A DNA stretch of 64,000 nt, taken from assembly GCA_033002965.1 (NCBI GenBank), contig JAURVB010001801.1:1-64000 (forward strand). The letters are read 5' to 3'. The number at the start of each line of letters is the position of its first letter. Position 1 is the stretch's first letter. A program made the translations under genes and the position numbers. Shown in pieces: positions 13,669 through 25,767 of the stretch. This DNA comes from Piper betle (lineage: Eukaryota > Streptophyta > Magnoliopsida > Piperales > Piperaceae). The notes under the pieces are model-generated. The model saw only the letters and a program-made list of their open reading frames with translations, did not search any database and was not told the origin of the DNA.

Positions 13669-16228
13669 AGAAGGAAGACTGATCATCGTCATCATCATCA
13701 CCATCATCTGTTTTCATCTAATTTCTTGGTCGTCGTCCTCGTCGTCTACTACTTCTACTGCATGCTATTACTGATCTCTTAATTAATCCTTCCCCCTTTA
13801 TATGTGGTGGAGTTGTGTAGTTGTTCTGTTTTCCCTCTTTGCTCCAGTTAATGTATTTAAAATATTAATGTAGATTTTGCCCACTACGATCGATACTGAT
13901 GATGACATGAATTAGTGTTTACTTAAGCTGGGCATTAACCTGTATCCTCCTTTACTTCTTATTAATGCAAAGGAGAATGGTTATTAGAGATATCTCAATG
14001 GTGACTGTTTACTCTTTTCTGTAATAGGATAAAAAATATCTTTCTTTCTTCCACATTGTTTAGTTTTTGAGGTTTAAGTTAAAATGTCTAAGGCGATGAG
14101 GTCTGCAATATTGCTTGATTGGTTCGTTCCTCTCTGGGAACGTGCAAGATCAATGTGAATGAATGCTAAATTCGGCGTATTTAGTTGTTAGCGTTCCATC
14201 GTGTCCAAACATTATATATCGTTCAAGACTCAGGTCCTCTTATTTATGTGTAACAAATATTTGTCCGCCAATTTTTAAGTGTAGCCACATACAACATACT
14301 CCTCATCCAATTAGTAAAGATCCTGAAACCACTTGAGAAAATCAAATCCAGTAAATAGATCAGCGTGTCTGGTTTTTGACCTCCCATGGCTCTTGAACGT
14401 AAAAGATGAAGGATTTCAAACACGGAGCGATTATTTGGTATGTTATGTACTTTTTTTCTGACAAATAAAACTGGCATCGGAGTGGTTACAACGTTGACCC
14501 GACCAACATTTTATGCCTACTTTCTCCCATCGTCGTCTTCTGCTTGACCACCGCTTCGTCTACCATCTCCCTAGATGTGGCCTGTGGGGTGCGTTTCTTG
14601 TTGACTCTGCTCACTGCTGCTTTGAACTTTATTGAAGTTTATTTATTTTTCCCTGATGTTGTACAAATTTATTATGTACGTCATGTTGACCCTTCTCTAC
14701 TATTTTAAATGACAATTGACGACCAGACTCTCCCAAGGCGGATTGATTATAGCTGGCATCCAGATAATTATCCTGTCCTGCTGAAATCGGATGCCGCTAG
14801 TCATATAGTTCTATCTTTCTATCCTTCATGGTCTTGCCCATTCGATCCCAATCACCTCAAGCTGATAGTATTACATGCGAGCCCCCTCGCTACTCCCTAC
14901 CACGCCCCAGGGATGCTTTGAAGCTTGTACAGCAAACATGGTGAGTTCAATACTGTGAAATCTTGGAGCGCTGGCTAAGGCCCTTCCTAAAGCCGATGGG
15001 GACGTAATTTCTTGTTCAAATCAAAATCAGCTTCTGGTCTTTCTTTTTTATTTTCTAAGGCTGTTGTCCGATAAAAAAAGAAAAGTTTGACAACAATTTT
15101 TTTCCCCCAAAGCAACCTAGAACAGTTTGATAGCATTTGCTTGACCACAAAGTTCGCTTAATATAAGTTTTGATTTTGGGGTTATGTGGATATGTTATTC
15201 CTTAGAACCACATAAGTATATATATACACACACACCAGCTAGGGAGGCATAAATATGAAATATGAAAAGCAAACAGCAGGATGCCCGTGATGTTTGAATA
15301 TGTTGCTCCTCATATATATAATTAAGCGCCTTAATAAAATCTTAAAACCGTTTGAACCTCGTCAATTAGCGTTGTGGCTAAGCCATCCTACAATGCTGCT
15401 AAATGGAAGGATGCTGCTAAGTTCAAACGCCTACTCAGCCTCACTAAGTCTTTTTACTCGTCTGGCAAAAAGCTGTCAGATAGTATTGTTAATTAGCCCA
15501 TTCGTTCCTCAGAAATTATACTATTTATTGAATAGAAGAAAGCCAAAAATATTCTCATTTATTTTCCATATATTTTACCTTTAACATGTTTATGTCCAAC
15601 AATTGAAAGTAGATACCGATTGTATATGAATATCCTTTTATTTTAATTTGTAGATTATAACAATTTCCGATCGGTAATCTCGACGGGAGGAAATTAATGG
15701 TATAAATTCACTTTGTCAAAGAAGACCTCTCAAGTCTGTATCATTCTCACTTCCCACACTTAAATGTTTTTATACGATAAATATGTATACTCAATCAGCG
15801 ATTACCAATCTCATACCATCTAATTAATCAACTAATGAAATAATTATAAATCAAAAACTCAAAACTTGGAGTTGACTTATTATGTTATGGAGTAGAGTCA
15901 ACTAAGAATCATTTATATTAAATTTTAATTATATAAAATTATTATATATTATTCTTTTAACACTTAAAATTGATGAATATGTTATATACATGGCTTAAAC
16001 ATATTGATTTATCATTTAAAAGAAAAATAATATATTTTGATGTCTTTTATGACTTGACCCAGGGGGTTATTTGTAAAATCACTCAATATAAGTCATACAT
16101 AGAGTTTGACTTCTAAGTTATAGAGTGGACTCATGAGGAATTTTTGGAATAAAAAAGTTAAAACTATAGAAATAATCAAATAACAAGGATTAACTCTAAG
16201 ATTTTAATTGCCTTCACAAAAAATCTAA
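13669..16228. other. Intergenic DNA right of the VQ gene
   Basis: The first 200 bp contain a (CAT)n-like stretch and are likely VQ 3' UTR. Beyond that I see no gene. Open frames such as 14709-14921 and 15294-15584 (+) have no recognisable motif. From about 15600 the sequence becomes strongly AT-rich. Confidence 0.5.
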
Positions 16229-16667
16229 GGGTTTGTTTGGTTAGTAAAAAGAAGCATAAATTATATGAAAAATTTAAAAACAGTCAAGTTACCAAAAGTA
16301 GTTATATTTATTGTCATTTTTTATAAAAATAATAATAAATTAATTATTTTCTATACAAATTTAGTAAAATTATATCCAAGCAAGAGCATAAAATAATAAT
16401 GATTATCTTGTATAGCCCATGTGCTTTCTCACGAGCAAAAAAAATTCTCTGTTTTTTTATCTTAATAAATAATAAAAATGGAAAAAATCTTTTGGTCATT
16501 TAAGAATGAATGAGTGAGCCATTTAATGGTAATTATAAATAATTTAAACACAAAACACATTATAAAAGAATTAATTTTTTAAGAAATATATTACACATAT
16601 ACTAATTTTAATCAGGTTGACCATTTAAAAGTTTTATGTTATTTCTTTCATGCTAACCAAAGAAGCC
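16229..16667. mobile_element. Tourist-like (PIF/Harbinger) MITE
   Basis: This 439-bp non-coding element begins GGGTTTGTTTGGTTAG and ends CTAACCAAAGAAGCC. The reverse complement of the end, GGCTTCTTTGGTTAG, pairs with the start with few differences. The trinucleotide TAA flanks it on both sides (16226-16228 and 16668-16670), the target-site type of PIF/Harbinger elements. Terminal sequence and AT-rich interior fit Tourist MITEs. A diverged relative lies near 38395-38787. Confidence 0.72.
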
Positions 16668-17988
16668 TAAGGTCTTCATTCTGTGTAATTGAAATAATGG
16701 TGTGCTTCTAATTAAGAAACTAAACGATCTTTAAAAAATCTTGTCGTTCATCTTTGTGATTTATATAGTATAGTTTATCGGGAGAGTGACTCCCATATAA
16801 CTTGACTCTTATTAGCCTCTAACTACGGCAAATGCATGCTCATTCCGCACATTAATTCGTAATCATCATGTTACCAGCTATATCCCTGTAAATCCTCATC
16901 ATTATATTCCCGATAAAATTTGTTGTTTACTTGGCACATTGTACAGTTAGAAGTTTAACAAGTGAGGCCCAATATTGTTCTATGATCATTTCATCATAAC
17001 ATTTTAGTTGTTTTTAGGTACGAGCTTCATAAATAAGAGATTATTTCTTAACTAGTAAGAGGACATTTACAGTGTTCATTGAACTATTGGCCATCCCATT
17101 TGATCGTCGTTGTAAAGCTCATATATCTTACAAGGCTACAGCTTGCTAATTTTTATAATATTTTATTTTATCTGCATAATTCTTTACTCTTCCACATTAA
17201 TGAATATATCTAAAATCAAAATTTTGGTTTTATTCCGAACTTTAAAAAATTGGGAAAACCAATAATAACAATCAAATAGAGGGAAGTCTCATTTTATAAG
17301 GGATCTTCACATGCAGTTAAAGGATCATCATCCTCATCCGAATCATTATAACCTCCTCTGGCTTAAATCGACCCTTGATCCCCAACTCTGTGAGGTTTCA
17401 AGGCTGGTCGTGCTTACATGATTATTTGATTAAAGTTCTTATATGCACTTCTTCTGACCGTACTGATCAGCCTAATTAACCGGGACGATTATGCTCAAAC
17501 CAATAGCATAAAATCTCAGGATGGTTTAATTTACATCAGTTTCCAGAAATCCGAAATACTTTCCGATCAATCAATCCTCCTAACGTCCGCACATCAGTGA
17601 ACAAATCACAACATAACCCAATCATATTGAATGGGAAACCAGACAATACCACAATTTTTTATTACAACCGAGTGCAATCCAACACTTCCACACATCAGTG
17701 AGAGCCCGGGAATTGGCATCTCAACCAACAAATTCCAGCATCCAAATGCCAAAAACATATATCTAGTTATTGCTATGTTCATCTGTTTTTTCTCATCGAG
17801 CAGATTTTAGACGCCTCTTGTGCACGACCACTGAAACCAAAGAAATAAATCACTTGCGGACACGTCTTATTATCCACTCCCCTGCTTTCCAAATGCAGAA
17901 GAGGGAGCACAACTAAAATTGCGGCAGAGATTTCATTTTTTCTTTTGGGTCGAAATTGATGAGGTGAACCCGATGGATTTCATGAAAG
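16668..17988. other. Intergenic DNA and GAMYB 3' region
   Basis: AT-rich sequence without a supported gene. The last few hundred bases, read on the minus strand, follow the GAMYB stop codon and probably include its 3' UTR. Confidence 0.5.
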
Positions 17989-20057
17989 CTAATCCATTTG
18001 ATAAGTTGCTGGCAAACTATTCCATTCACAAGAGGTAGGCTTTCCCCCAATGGAAAAAGAGGTGATTTCACTTGCAACGCTACAGAAGTCGTCATTAAGA
18101 AGACCAGAGAAGTCTTTCAGACATTCGTTGCCATCAAACCAACTCGCGTTCAGAAAAGTATTGATGGTTGCCATGTCCAACTCTGCCTCTTGCTTTTCCT
18201 GACTGGTAGGATGAGCTTGATCCTTGCAAACACATGACCCTGCATCATATAATTATTACTAAAATTACTCAAACAACAATGCAATAATATAAACTCATTT
18301 GCATGAACTTCGCGAATATCTAATTCTACATGATAGTGAAGATCTTATTCTACATGAAGCAGCATGTACAGTACACTAATTTCACTCAAAAAGATAGAAA
18401 GCCTTACCAAGCAAGTCTTTGTCATAGGAAGAGCCCTCTACAGAGCAACCACTAAGAGGAGGAGATGGGCCTGGTGGAGATATTGTATCACTACAACTAT
18501 CCTGTCCTGCCCAACCCAGGAGGATTGATGGTGGTAGATTGTCCATGACATGGTCAGGAGCAATGGCGGGACTTTGGATCTCTCCCAATGCTCCGTGCTT
18601 TCCATTCTGAAGTGCCTGAAATTCACGCAGTACAACATCGAGAAGTCCACTATCATTTTCAGGAGCAGTTTCTACTCGAACAGATGGAGGCTCCAGCGAT
18701 CGAATACATGTGTCAACCGTGGCTACATGAGGTGAGGAAGTGCAGGATACAGACCATGATGAACATGGATGAGCATCCGCATATTGGAGTGAAGGGAGCT
18801 CCATCTTCATAACCTCTAGAAAAGGTTGTGAAGTAGAGAAATTGCCATTCAAGGCATGTCGGCCGAGCCGTTCATCTACATGAACCGAATCAAGGGGTAA
18901 GACACCATCTAGTGGGAAGGGCTGACCACAAATCTTCTTGCGTGCATCTTTGTGGGACTGTGTCGACGCAAAACAATCATTCGTCCCGTGGATACCAGGA
19001 AGATCATTTTCCAAACCTCGATTACGCTTGACTCTAGTAGAAGAATTTGTTGAGGACATGAAACAAGAACTTTGGGAGGGAACCATTGTGAGATTAAAAC
19101 GGCCACTCTTGGGAATATCCTGGTGCATTGGTGCGTGCGGCAAATACCCTGAGTTGCCTTTGTGGCTATCAAGTGCAAAATCAAGACAACCAAAATTATT
19201 GGATTCATCAAGGCCATACAGGCTGGTGTCTCCGACAAAAGCACTAGAATTTAGCCGGACACTTGAACATATTTGAGGAGGATACAATGACAATCCAGCA
19301 CGCATGATTCTTTTAAGCCTCGTATTCCAGTAATTCTTGATTTCGTTGTCAGTTCGCCCTGGGAGCTGCAGCCAAGGCCGGAAGACCCAATTAACCATGG
19401 TATAAATTAAAAAGGATCGCAACTAGCAATGTGATAACGACTATTTATTAGCAATAAGATCTATAATCCCCATGACAACGAACTCAAAACTGAGATAAAA
19501 GGGTGACAAAGTCGATGTTACTTTACTAGAATGCAGGGTAAAATAAGATCATCCCTTTTAAATACGATCATGTAATATATATATCCATCCAACACATGAA
19601 ATGCAAGTTTTGAGATAAACATCAAATATTAAATGTGTTTTTTTGTGATGTCCAAGACTAAAAAGAAGAAAAAAAAAGAGGCGAAGTAATGTTTATCAGC
19701 TTGGTTATTAAACCAGCCAAAAATAAATTTAACAAACAGAAAGAGCATTACCAGAGTAGCAATCTTTGCCCACTTGTTTCCCAATTTAGCATGAAGTTCG
19801 ATAATCTTCTCCTCCTCCTCCGGCGTGAAAGCACCCTTTTTCAAATTGGGCCGAAGGTGGTTTGCCCATCTGAGCCTGCAACTTTTGCCACAACGGTACA
19901 GGCCGGAGTGCTTCTGGACTGCATTCCAATTGCCTTCACCGTGTTTCTTAACGTAGTTCACCAAAATTGCATCTTCCGCCGAAGTCCATGGCCCCTTTTT
20001 TAGTCCCCCATTCGATCCGCCTTTTTTATTCCCACTTTCATCAAGGGAACCCGGCAT
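17989..20057 (-). CDS. GAMYB: GAMYB-like R2R3-MYB transcription factor
   Basis: Three coding exons (20057-19752, 19365-18408, 18239-17989) give 504 residues with intact frame. Residues about 18-124 form R2R3 MYB repeats: [29 protein letters not shown], then [16 protein letters not shown] across the first intron. RAGLSLYP follows the repeats, as in MYB33/MYB65 and cereal GAMYB. These nuclear activators mediate gibberellin responses and anther, tapetum and aleurone development. The long exon 2 carries the miR159 site at 18783-18803. The C-terminal exon encodes an acidic tail. The start at 20057 gives a short leader before R2 and is the first ATG in the exon after upstream T-rich sequence. A leader intron could end at the AG just upstream of it. 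Length is slightly below the usual 550. Confidence 0.93.
18783..18803 (-). promoter_or_regulatory. miR159 target site within GAMYB
   Basis: On the minus strand the 21 bases read TGGAGCTCCCTTCACTCCAA followed by T. This is the conserved miR159 target of GAMYB mRNAs. It lies in the coding part of exon 2 and encodes the peptide around MELPSLQY. Pairing with miR159 is near complete, with a mismatch opposite miRNA position 7 that known GAMYB targets also have. It predicts cleavage of this mRNA by miR159, restricting expression to anthers and seeds. Confidence 0.93.
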
Positions 20058-22384
20058 GATTAAATCTGATTCGTTGTTGCAACGTCCAATTTTTTTAAAA
20101 AAAATAAAAATAAAAATAAAAATAAAACGAATCAAGAGAAAACATTACTTGCCTGAAGTATCAAAAGCCGATGATAAAACTGGCAGTAAATTTTCGCCAA
20201 ACGCTGATGATAAGCCGCAATGGTTTTCACTTGATAAACAGAAACTCTCGTTCTGGCGTATCAAAACCAATTAAAACACGGAAGGCGGAGACTTCAGAGA
20301 CGCCGAAGGCAGCTGAAAGAGGTTGGGGAAGCTCCCCAGAGGAGAGGATGTCACGTAATTCAACCTCGAATCTTCGTCGCCCCCGCCCCTTCTCCTCTAA
20401 TCTTCCCCAACACCGATCACCAAATGGAACAAGTAACAGAAATGCCAGGGATTGGATACAGCTAAGTTTGGGGAGACGCAGCTCCACCTTTTACATTTAT
20501 TTATATTAACAAGTACGCGGTATATGCCGACTGCGGCAAGGAGCGTATTGTAGCGTTCAATGTCTTAACATGCGCCATCTTCCTGCTCATCCCCTTATAT
20601 TATACTATTTAATTTAACTTTATCTTATCTCATATTCTTTATTTGCTAGGAACATCTAAATTATTCATACTCGTATATCTATTTATAATTAATTTACCTC
20701 TCTCTCTCTCTCCTTTTTTTTAATACTTTTAATTAATTTCTAGGACTAGAAGATTTTTTTTCACAAACTTAAATGTAAATTAATATGTTAATGTTATTTT
20801 TTCTTTTTCTCCTCCTCTACTTCATAAAATATTTCTTTGGCATAAATATAGTCTCTTCCTTTTTTATTTAATTCATATGATAAAACTTAAATTGTAAATT
20901 TTTCACTACATACAAAACTATTATTTTAGATTTTTTTATTTTCAGAATTTTATTCCACGTAGAATTATTACTAAATAAAATTACTATTTCCCTTGCCTTT
21001 TTTACCCATCTTCGTATTTATATTCCCAAATATTGACAATTTTTTCGAATTTTTTATCCAATCGTAGATTTTTTTGAGCAAAAACTTCGTCAACTATTAT
21101 CCAATTAATTCCCCATTTATCATTATGTAAAATTAATGTCTTGAAATTTCCATAATAATATTTAAAAGATATAGCAATGGTAATTTTAGTTTATACATCA
21201 AACTTTGAAAGTCTTGTAAATTTTTAAAAAATCTCAAGAAAAAAGTAAACACGTGTATCTAGAAAGATTTATTTTACATATTAATTAAGTAAATAAATAA
21301 TATATTGTTATTCTTTAATATCCCTTTATTTGTAAGTATCTTCACCGGTAGACAAGAGGGTATCGTTAATTTGTTTGTCATACTATCGTATAAGAAAAGT
21401 CTTTTCATCTTTTAATCTATCATTAATTGTATCTTTAACTATACATGTTTTTTAATATTTCATATTGTTTGCGTCATGAGTTTAATAGTCTTGACATGTT
21501 TAATCAATGGTGGTTAGTAAAATATTGTTGATAATATTATAATTAATAGTACTTACAAATTATTTAGATGACTTCAAAATAGCAAGCCTGAAGTTGTATT
21601 TAAGAGAATATGTGGTATTTATAATGATGGTATCACAAGATAGTACGTGTATCAACTAATGTTGTCAATATTATCGACCCTTTCACATTAAGCGTTACGT
21701 ATATTTTTTGCCCTTATTATGTTTTAGCCTTTTTTAAATTGTGATTAATTTTCACCTACAATAGTATTATCTGCCCATTAATAATTACCTAATTTAAAAT
21801 AATTGCTATTATTATTTATTAATTGGAAAGCATTAAAATATAATTTTATTGAATTTAATTTTTTAAACATTAATAGATTTTAGTAAATTTATAATTATAC
21901 TATACAAAATAATTTGTTATTTAATATACTTATCATTATTATTATTATTTATTAGAAAAACGTTTGAGCTTATATATTTTACCCAAATTGGGAATTTTAT
22001 AATATTAATAAATTTAATAATTATACTTTTTGAATTAAATTTATTATTTAATATACAATTTTAGTTTATATTTTCACAGATTTTATTTACTTATACATTG
22101 TTATTTATTATTAAGAAAATGCTTAGAATATAATTTTATTTGAATTACAAATATTTTTTAAAATTATATTAAAATTAAAATTGTTTTTAATATTTGTATG
22201 CAACTATATTTTTTGCTAAAGTAAATAAATATTCAATTTTTTATTTAAAAATAATATAGTAATATTTTTTAAAATTAATTTTGTATACTATTAATATATA
22301 TTATATTAATAAGTTTTAAATGTACTCGCACATTGCTCCAATCTATGTCTATTTACTGTAAAAGCCATCTAAAAAATTAATTAA

Positions 22385-22386
<2 letters not shown>

Positions 22387-22419
<33 letters not shown>
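22387..22419. repeat. (AT)n microsatellite
   Basis: About 33 bp of uninterrupted alternating A and T. It is a simple repeat with no other signal. Confidence 0.95.
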
Positions 22420-22421
<2 letters not shown>

Positions 22422-23612
22422 CTTATGGTAAAATTTAATATTTTTTCCGATCTTTTAATATGTGGTTTAAATATGATTGCTTGCATAAGCGAGTTTTTTA
22501 ATTTAAGACTCAAACTATTAATTCTAATTGTAATGATATTGTAGCTACCATTATAAATACTAAAAACATCTAAAAAATCAATAATTACATTGAGTCATCA
22601 TTATAAATAAGGGGATGACAAAAATTAGTAAAATGACACATCATTATATAGGAATGTTGTATAAATATCCATCAACAAAGATAATAAATATATATTTTTA
22701 GAGAATAAACCCAATTTACATATTGATTTGTTTTTAATTTATTGACAATTCAAACTAAGCCATTTATAGGGAATGAGATTAGGCATTTATATGTTAACAT
22801 TTACTCATTAACATTTTGTAATTAAAAGGAATTTGGTTGACTTGTTTAAATTTAATTATTTATTAGAAAAATATACAAATATAATAATAACAACATCATT
22901 TTTTGTGCATTTTTTTAGCACTCTTTAAAAACCTTCACAAACTATTAGAAAATATTTTTAAAAATGGGTTAATCCTTTTTTGTTGTCAAATGCTTCAACA
23001 AAGCTAACCCAATGAGTATAACTGCTCAATATCATTATTTTACGAGTTCTGTTACTTTTTCATAATTTTTTTTTAAAAGTGTGAATTGGGATTTTATATA
23101 AATTTTTTTATTACAACCTAACCCCTTTATTCTTTTATACAAGCATTATTTCTCACACTTTTGTGCCTGTGCTTAATTATTGCACAATACTCATAAAGTT
23201 TCTAAGTGATGAACATTAATGGATTTTTATGGATAAGTATAAAATTGATATTGACACCAAAAAAGCAAGATTGAGACATTATACTTTTTATCGCACAAAT
23301 ATGAACCTAAAATCATGTATCAATGTTTTAAACTATACAATAAATATCTATAATACTATTTTTAATTTAATTACATTATAATCAAATTTTTACAAGTAAT
23401 TACAATCAAAATCTAATATTAATTTAATTATAGGTAAGTTTCATAAGAAAAGTTACAAATAAAATTTTTCGAGATAAAAAAGTTAAATTGAAAAGTACAA
23501 TTTTTATTTAAAGATTATTAAACAAATAAAAAACAAAAAATAGGTCTGAGCTAGTTAATTAACTATTACTGTATTATTTCTTAAACAATGAGTATTTTTT
23601 TCATCAAACCAT

Positions 23613-23615
<3 letters not shown>

Positions 23616-23678
<63 letters not shown>
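23616..23678. repeat. (AT)n microsatellite, long
   Basis: About 63 bp of uninterrupted alternating A and T. It creates an artificial Tyr-Ile repeat in the short minus-strand open frame across it, one reason not to accept that frame as a gene. Confidence 0.95.
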
Positions 23679-23683
<5 letters not shown>

Positions 23684-25767
23684 GATAGTATGGTAGTGTG
23701 TGTGGGGTTGCAAACCTCTTTGTTATTTATACTCTCCTCTAATAATTTATATACTTTTGCAAAATTGATTATTAAAATGTCCTTATTCAATTCAGAGCAA
23801 TAAAATATCATTATGAATCTGCTTAAAGAGTCTTTAACAGGAGATTGACGGGTGCGCAGGCAACGCGCCACATGGAGGCTATCGTGGGTCATTTTCTTTG
23901 TACAAGAGCGTTTTAATGACTTCATTTCGTAAGGTTGAAGTAGCATCCACTTAACATACTGCCAAGCCATACGCTTGTTGACTTCTTTCCATCTTTTTAA
24001 TCTAGCCATTGCCTCATCGGGATTACCTTATCATATTTCAGTCAATTACCCAATGATATACAGTATGATGGGTTAATTATGAGCCAAAAAGTCAACCATG
24101 ATCAATATGAAAAAAAGTTGGCAAAGAGAACAGATCTCTCTCCACATCAAATTAGTACGAAGGCCAAAAATGTAAAATGTTGAGATACATAGATCATGAG
24201 AAGCCATACAATGCAAGAGGTCAAAGAGAACCAAACAATGCATCGGTCACAAACTGGCCTACCGCGCGAGGCGCATTCGGGCCACAAAACATATGACTTT
24301 TGTGCATCCTATCCTCCATTATCAATTCAAAGTTTTCAGCCTGGTGAGCTTAATTAACTCTCTGGAGGATGGCTGCTGGACCGGCCTTGAATGCAGAACC
24401 ATGCGTATTGCTAGTCTTCTTTAAAACCGTCCAACTTCAAAAATCTTACCAAGTTGCATTGCTTGTCTCCTTCAATTCTTACCAAGATGCATTGATAGTC
24501 CTACAGATCAACCTCCTTTCTCCTTATTTCATGGCTTTTTTAGGATGACCACTGTAGCCAATAAATCCCAAGCTCCTTTTACATCATCACCATTGATTTC
24601 AACGTGATGCTTCATTAAGTAGTACAGGGGCCATAGGCCATAGGGAGATAGATAATGATTCAAGGAAGGGGAGTCAAGTCCAGATTCATTTTGACGATCG
24701 CTAAAAGGTGTATGCTAAAGTGTGGAATAATATATTGTTGATTGGGCTACATTCTATTTTTAGAGTAGAATCTCTGACAATTATAATGCAGTGGGACGCT
24801 TGAAAAAACTGATTCCCCAATGCATCAAAAGCTTCCTTCATATGATCAAGCTGGGCAGCACAGCTAATGTATTGGACTGGAAAATTGCTCTGAATACTGA
24901 TGAACATCATTCTCCTCCGAGACCCAGTTACCTTCATCTAACGTGAACCTAATTTATCAATCTACCAAAAACAGATCATATCGTAACTATCGTAATGTGT
25001 GTATATATATGTATATAATATCAAAAAATTTATCTTACTATACCTTTTCCTAACTTTAATTTAGGTCATATGATGTCCAAATTTAATGAAAAAAATGATC
25101 AAAACAACCTTTCACCCCACCGTCGATGTCAGCAATGGCCAAGCCTAGCCAGTTGTGGCTCAATCTGGCTATTGACCACCCAAAATCTAACCACTGCCGA
25201 TTAGGCCCCGTTGTCGTAGGCTAGACCTAGCCGTCCCTCGCCCGATCCAACAACAACCAGCCATTTTATTTTTTAAAAATGCGACTAGATCTGACAGCCA
25301 AAGTAAGGTTAGACCTAGCCAACCCCCAACCTGATATATAATTCTCTAAGTCAGGAAAATATTTTTGCCCTAATGTTTAATTTAGGAAGGACGACCTGTA
25401 CCTAAATTTTAAATTTCTTTCTACTAAATGGGAATTCTGGTCCTTTACGTCAAGTAAAATCCAGCTACACCTAGTATCAAATTTGCAGCCACCGAAGTAT
25501 CTGCTCAACGTCCTGTATTTTTTATTTTCTAAAGCCTCCTTCGAGAGATGATTCTTCCACAATTGTTTTCTCATCATTTAGCCCCATATACTTTGAACTT
25601 TTTTAATTAAAGATATCTGGTTACAAGAAAAAACATTGACATGTTGAACCAGCAAAACAAATTTTAACAAACTGCACAATCTTCAAATCCAACAGACCAC
25701 AGATAGATAACATTCCTACCAGGAATTTCCACTAATTTGGCTTTGTTAAAACTCTACAGATGTCATA

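Larger units (their letters stand above)
20058..25767. other. AT-rich intergenic DNA
   Basis: 20058-20500 is the likely GAMYB leader and promoter, with a GC-richer part at 20280-20480. From 20580 to 23580 the sequence is extremely AT-rich without any open frame of note, and probably consists of old MITE or other transposon debris plus two TA microsatellites. 24000-25570 contains short minus-strand frames (23581-24009, 24701-24937) with no recognised motif. 25080-25340 has short repeated words such as agacctagcc, possibly a transposon fragment. No gene is supported. Confidence 0.5.

Noticed and set aside
23581..24009. Minus-strand open frame of 142 codons
   Set aside because: Its C-terminal third is a translated TA microsatellite, and the rest matches no family I know. 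It may be chance or transposon debris.
24701..24937. Minus-strand frame of 78 codons
   Set aside because: No motif, no convincing exon partners, and AT-rich surroundings.
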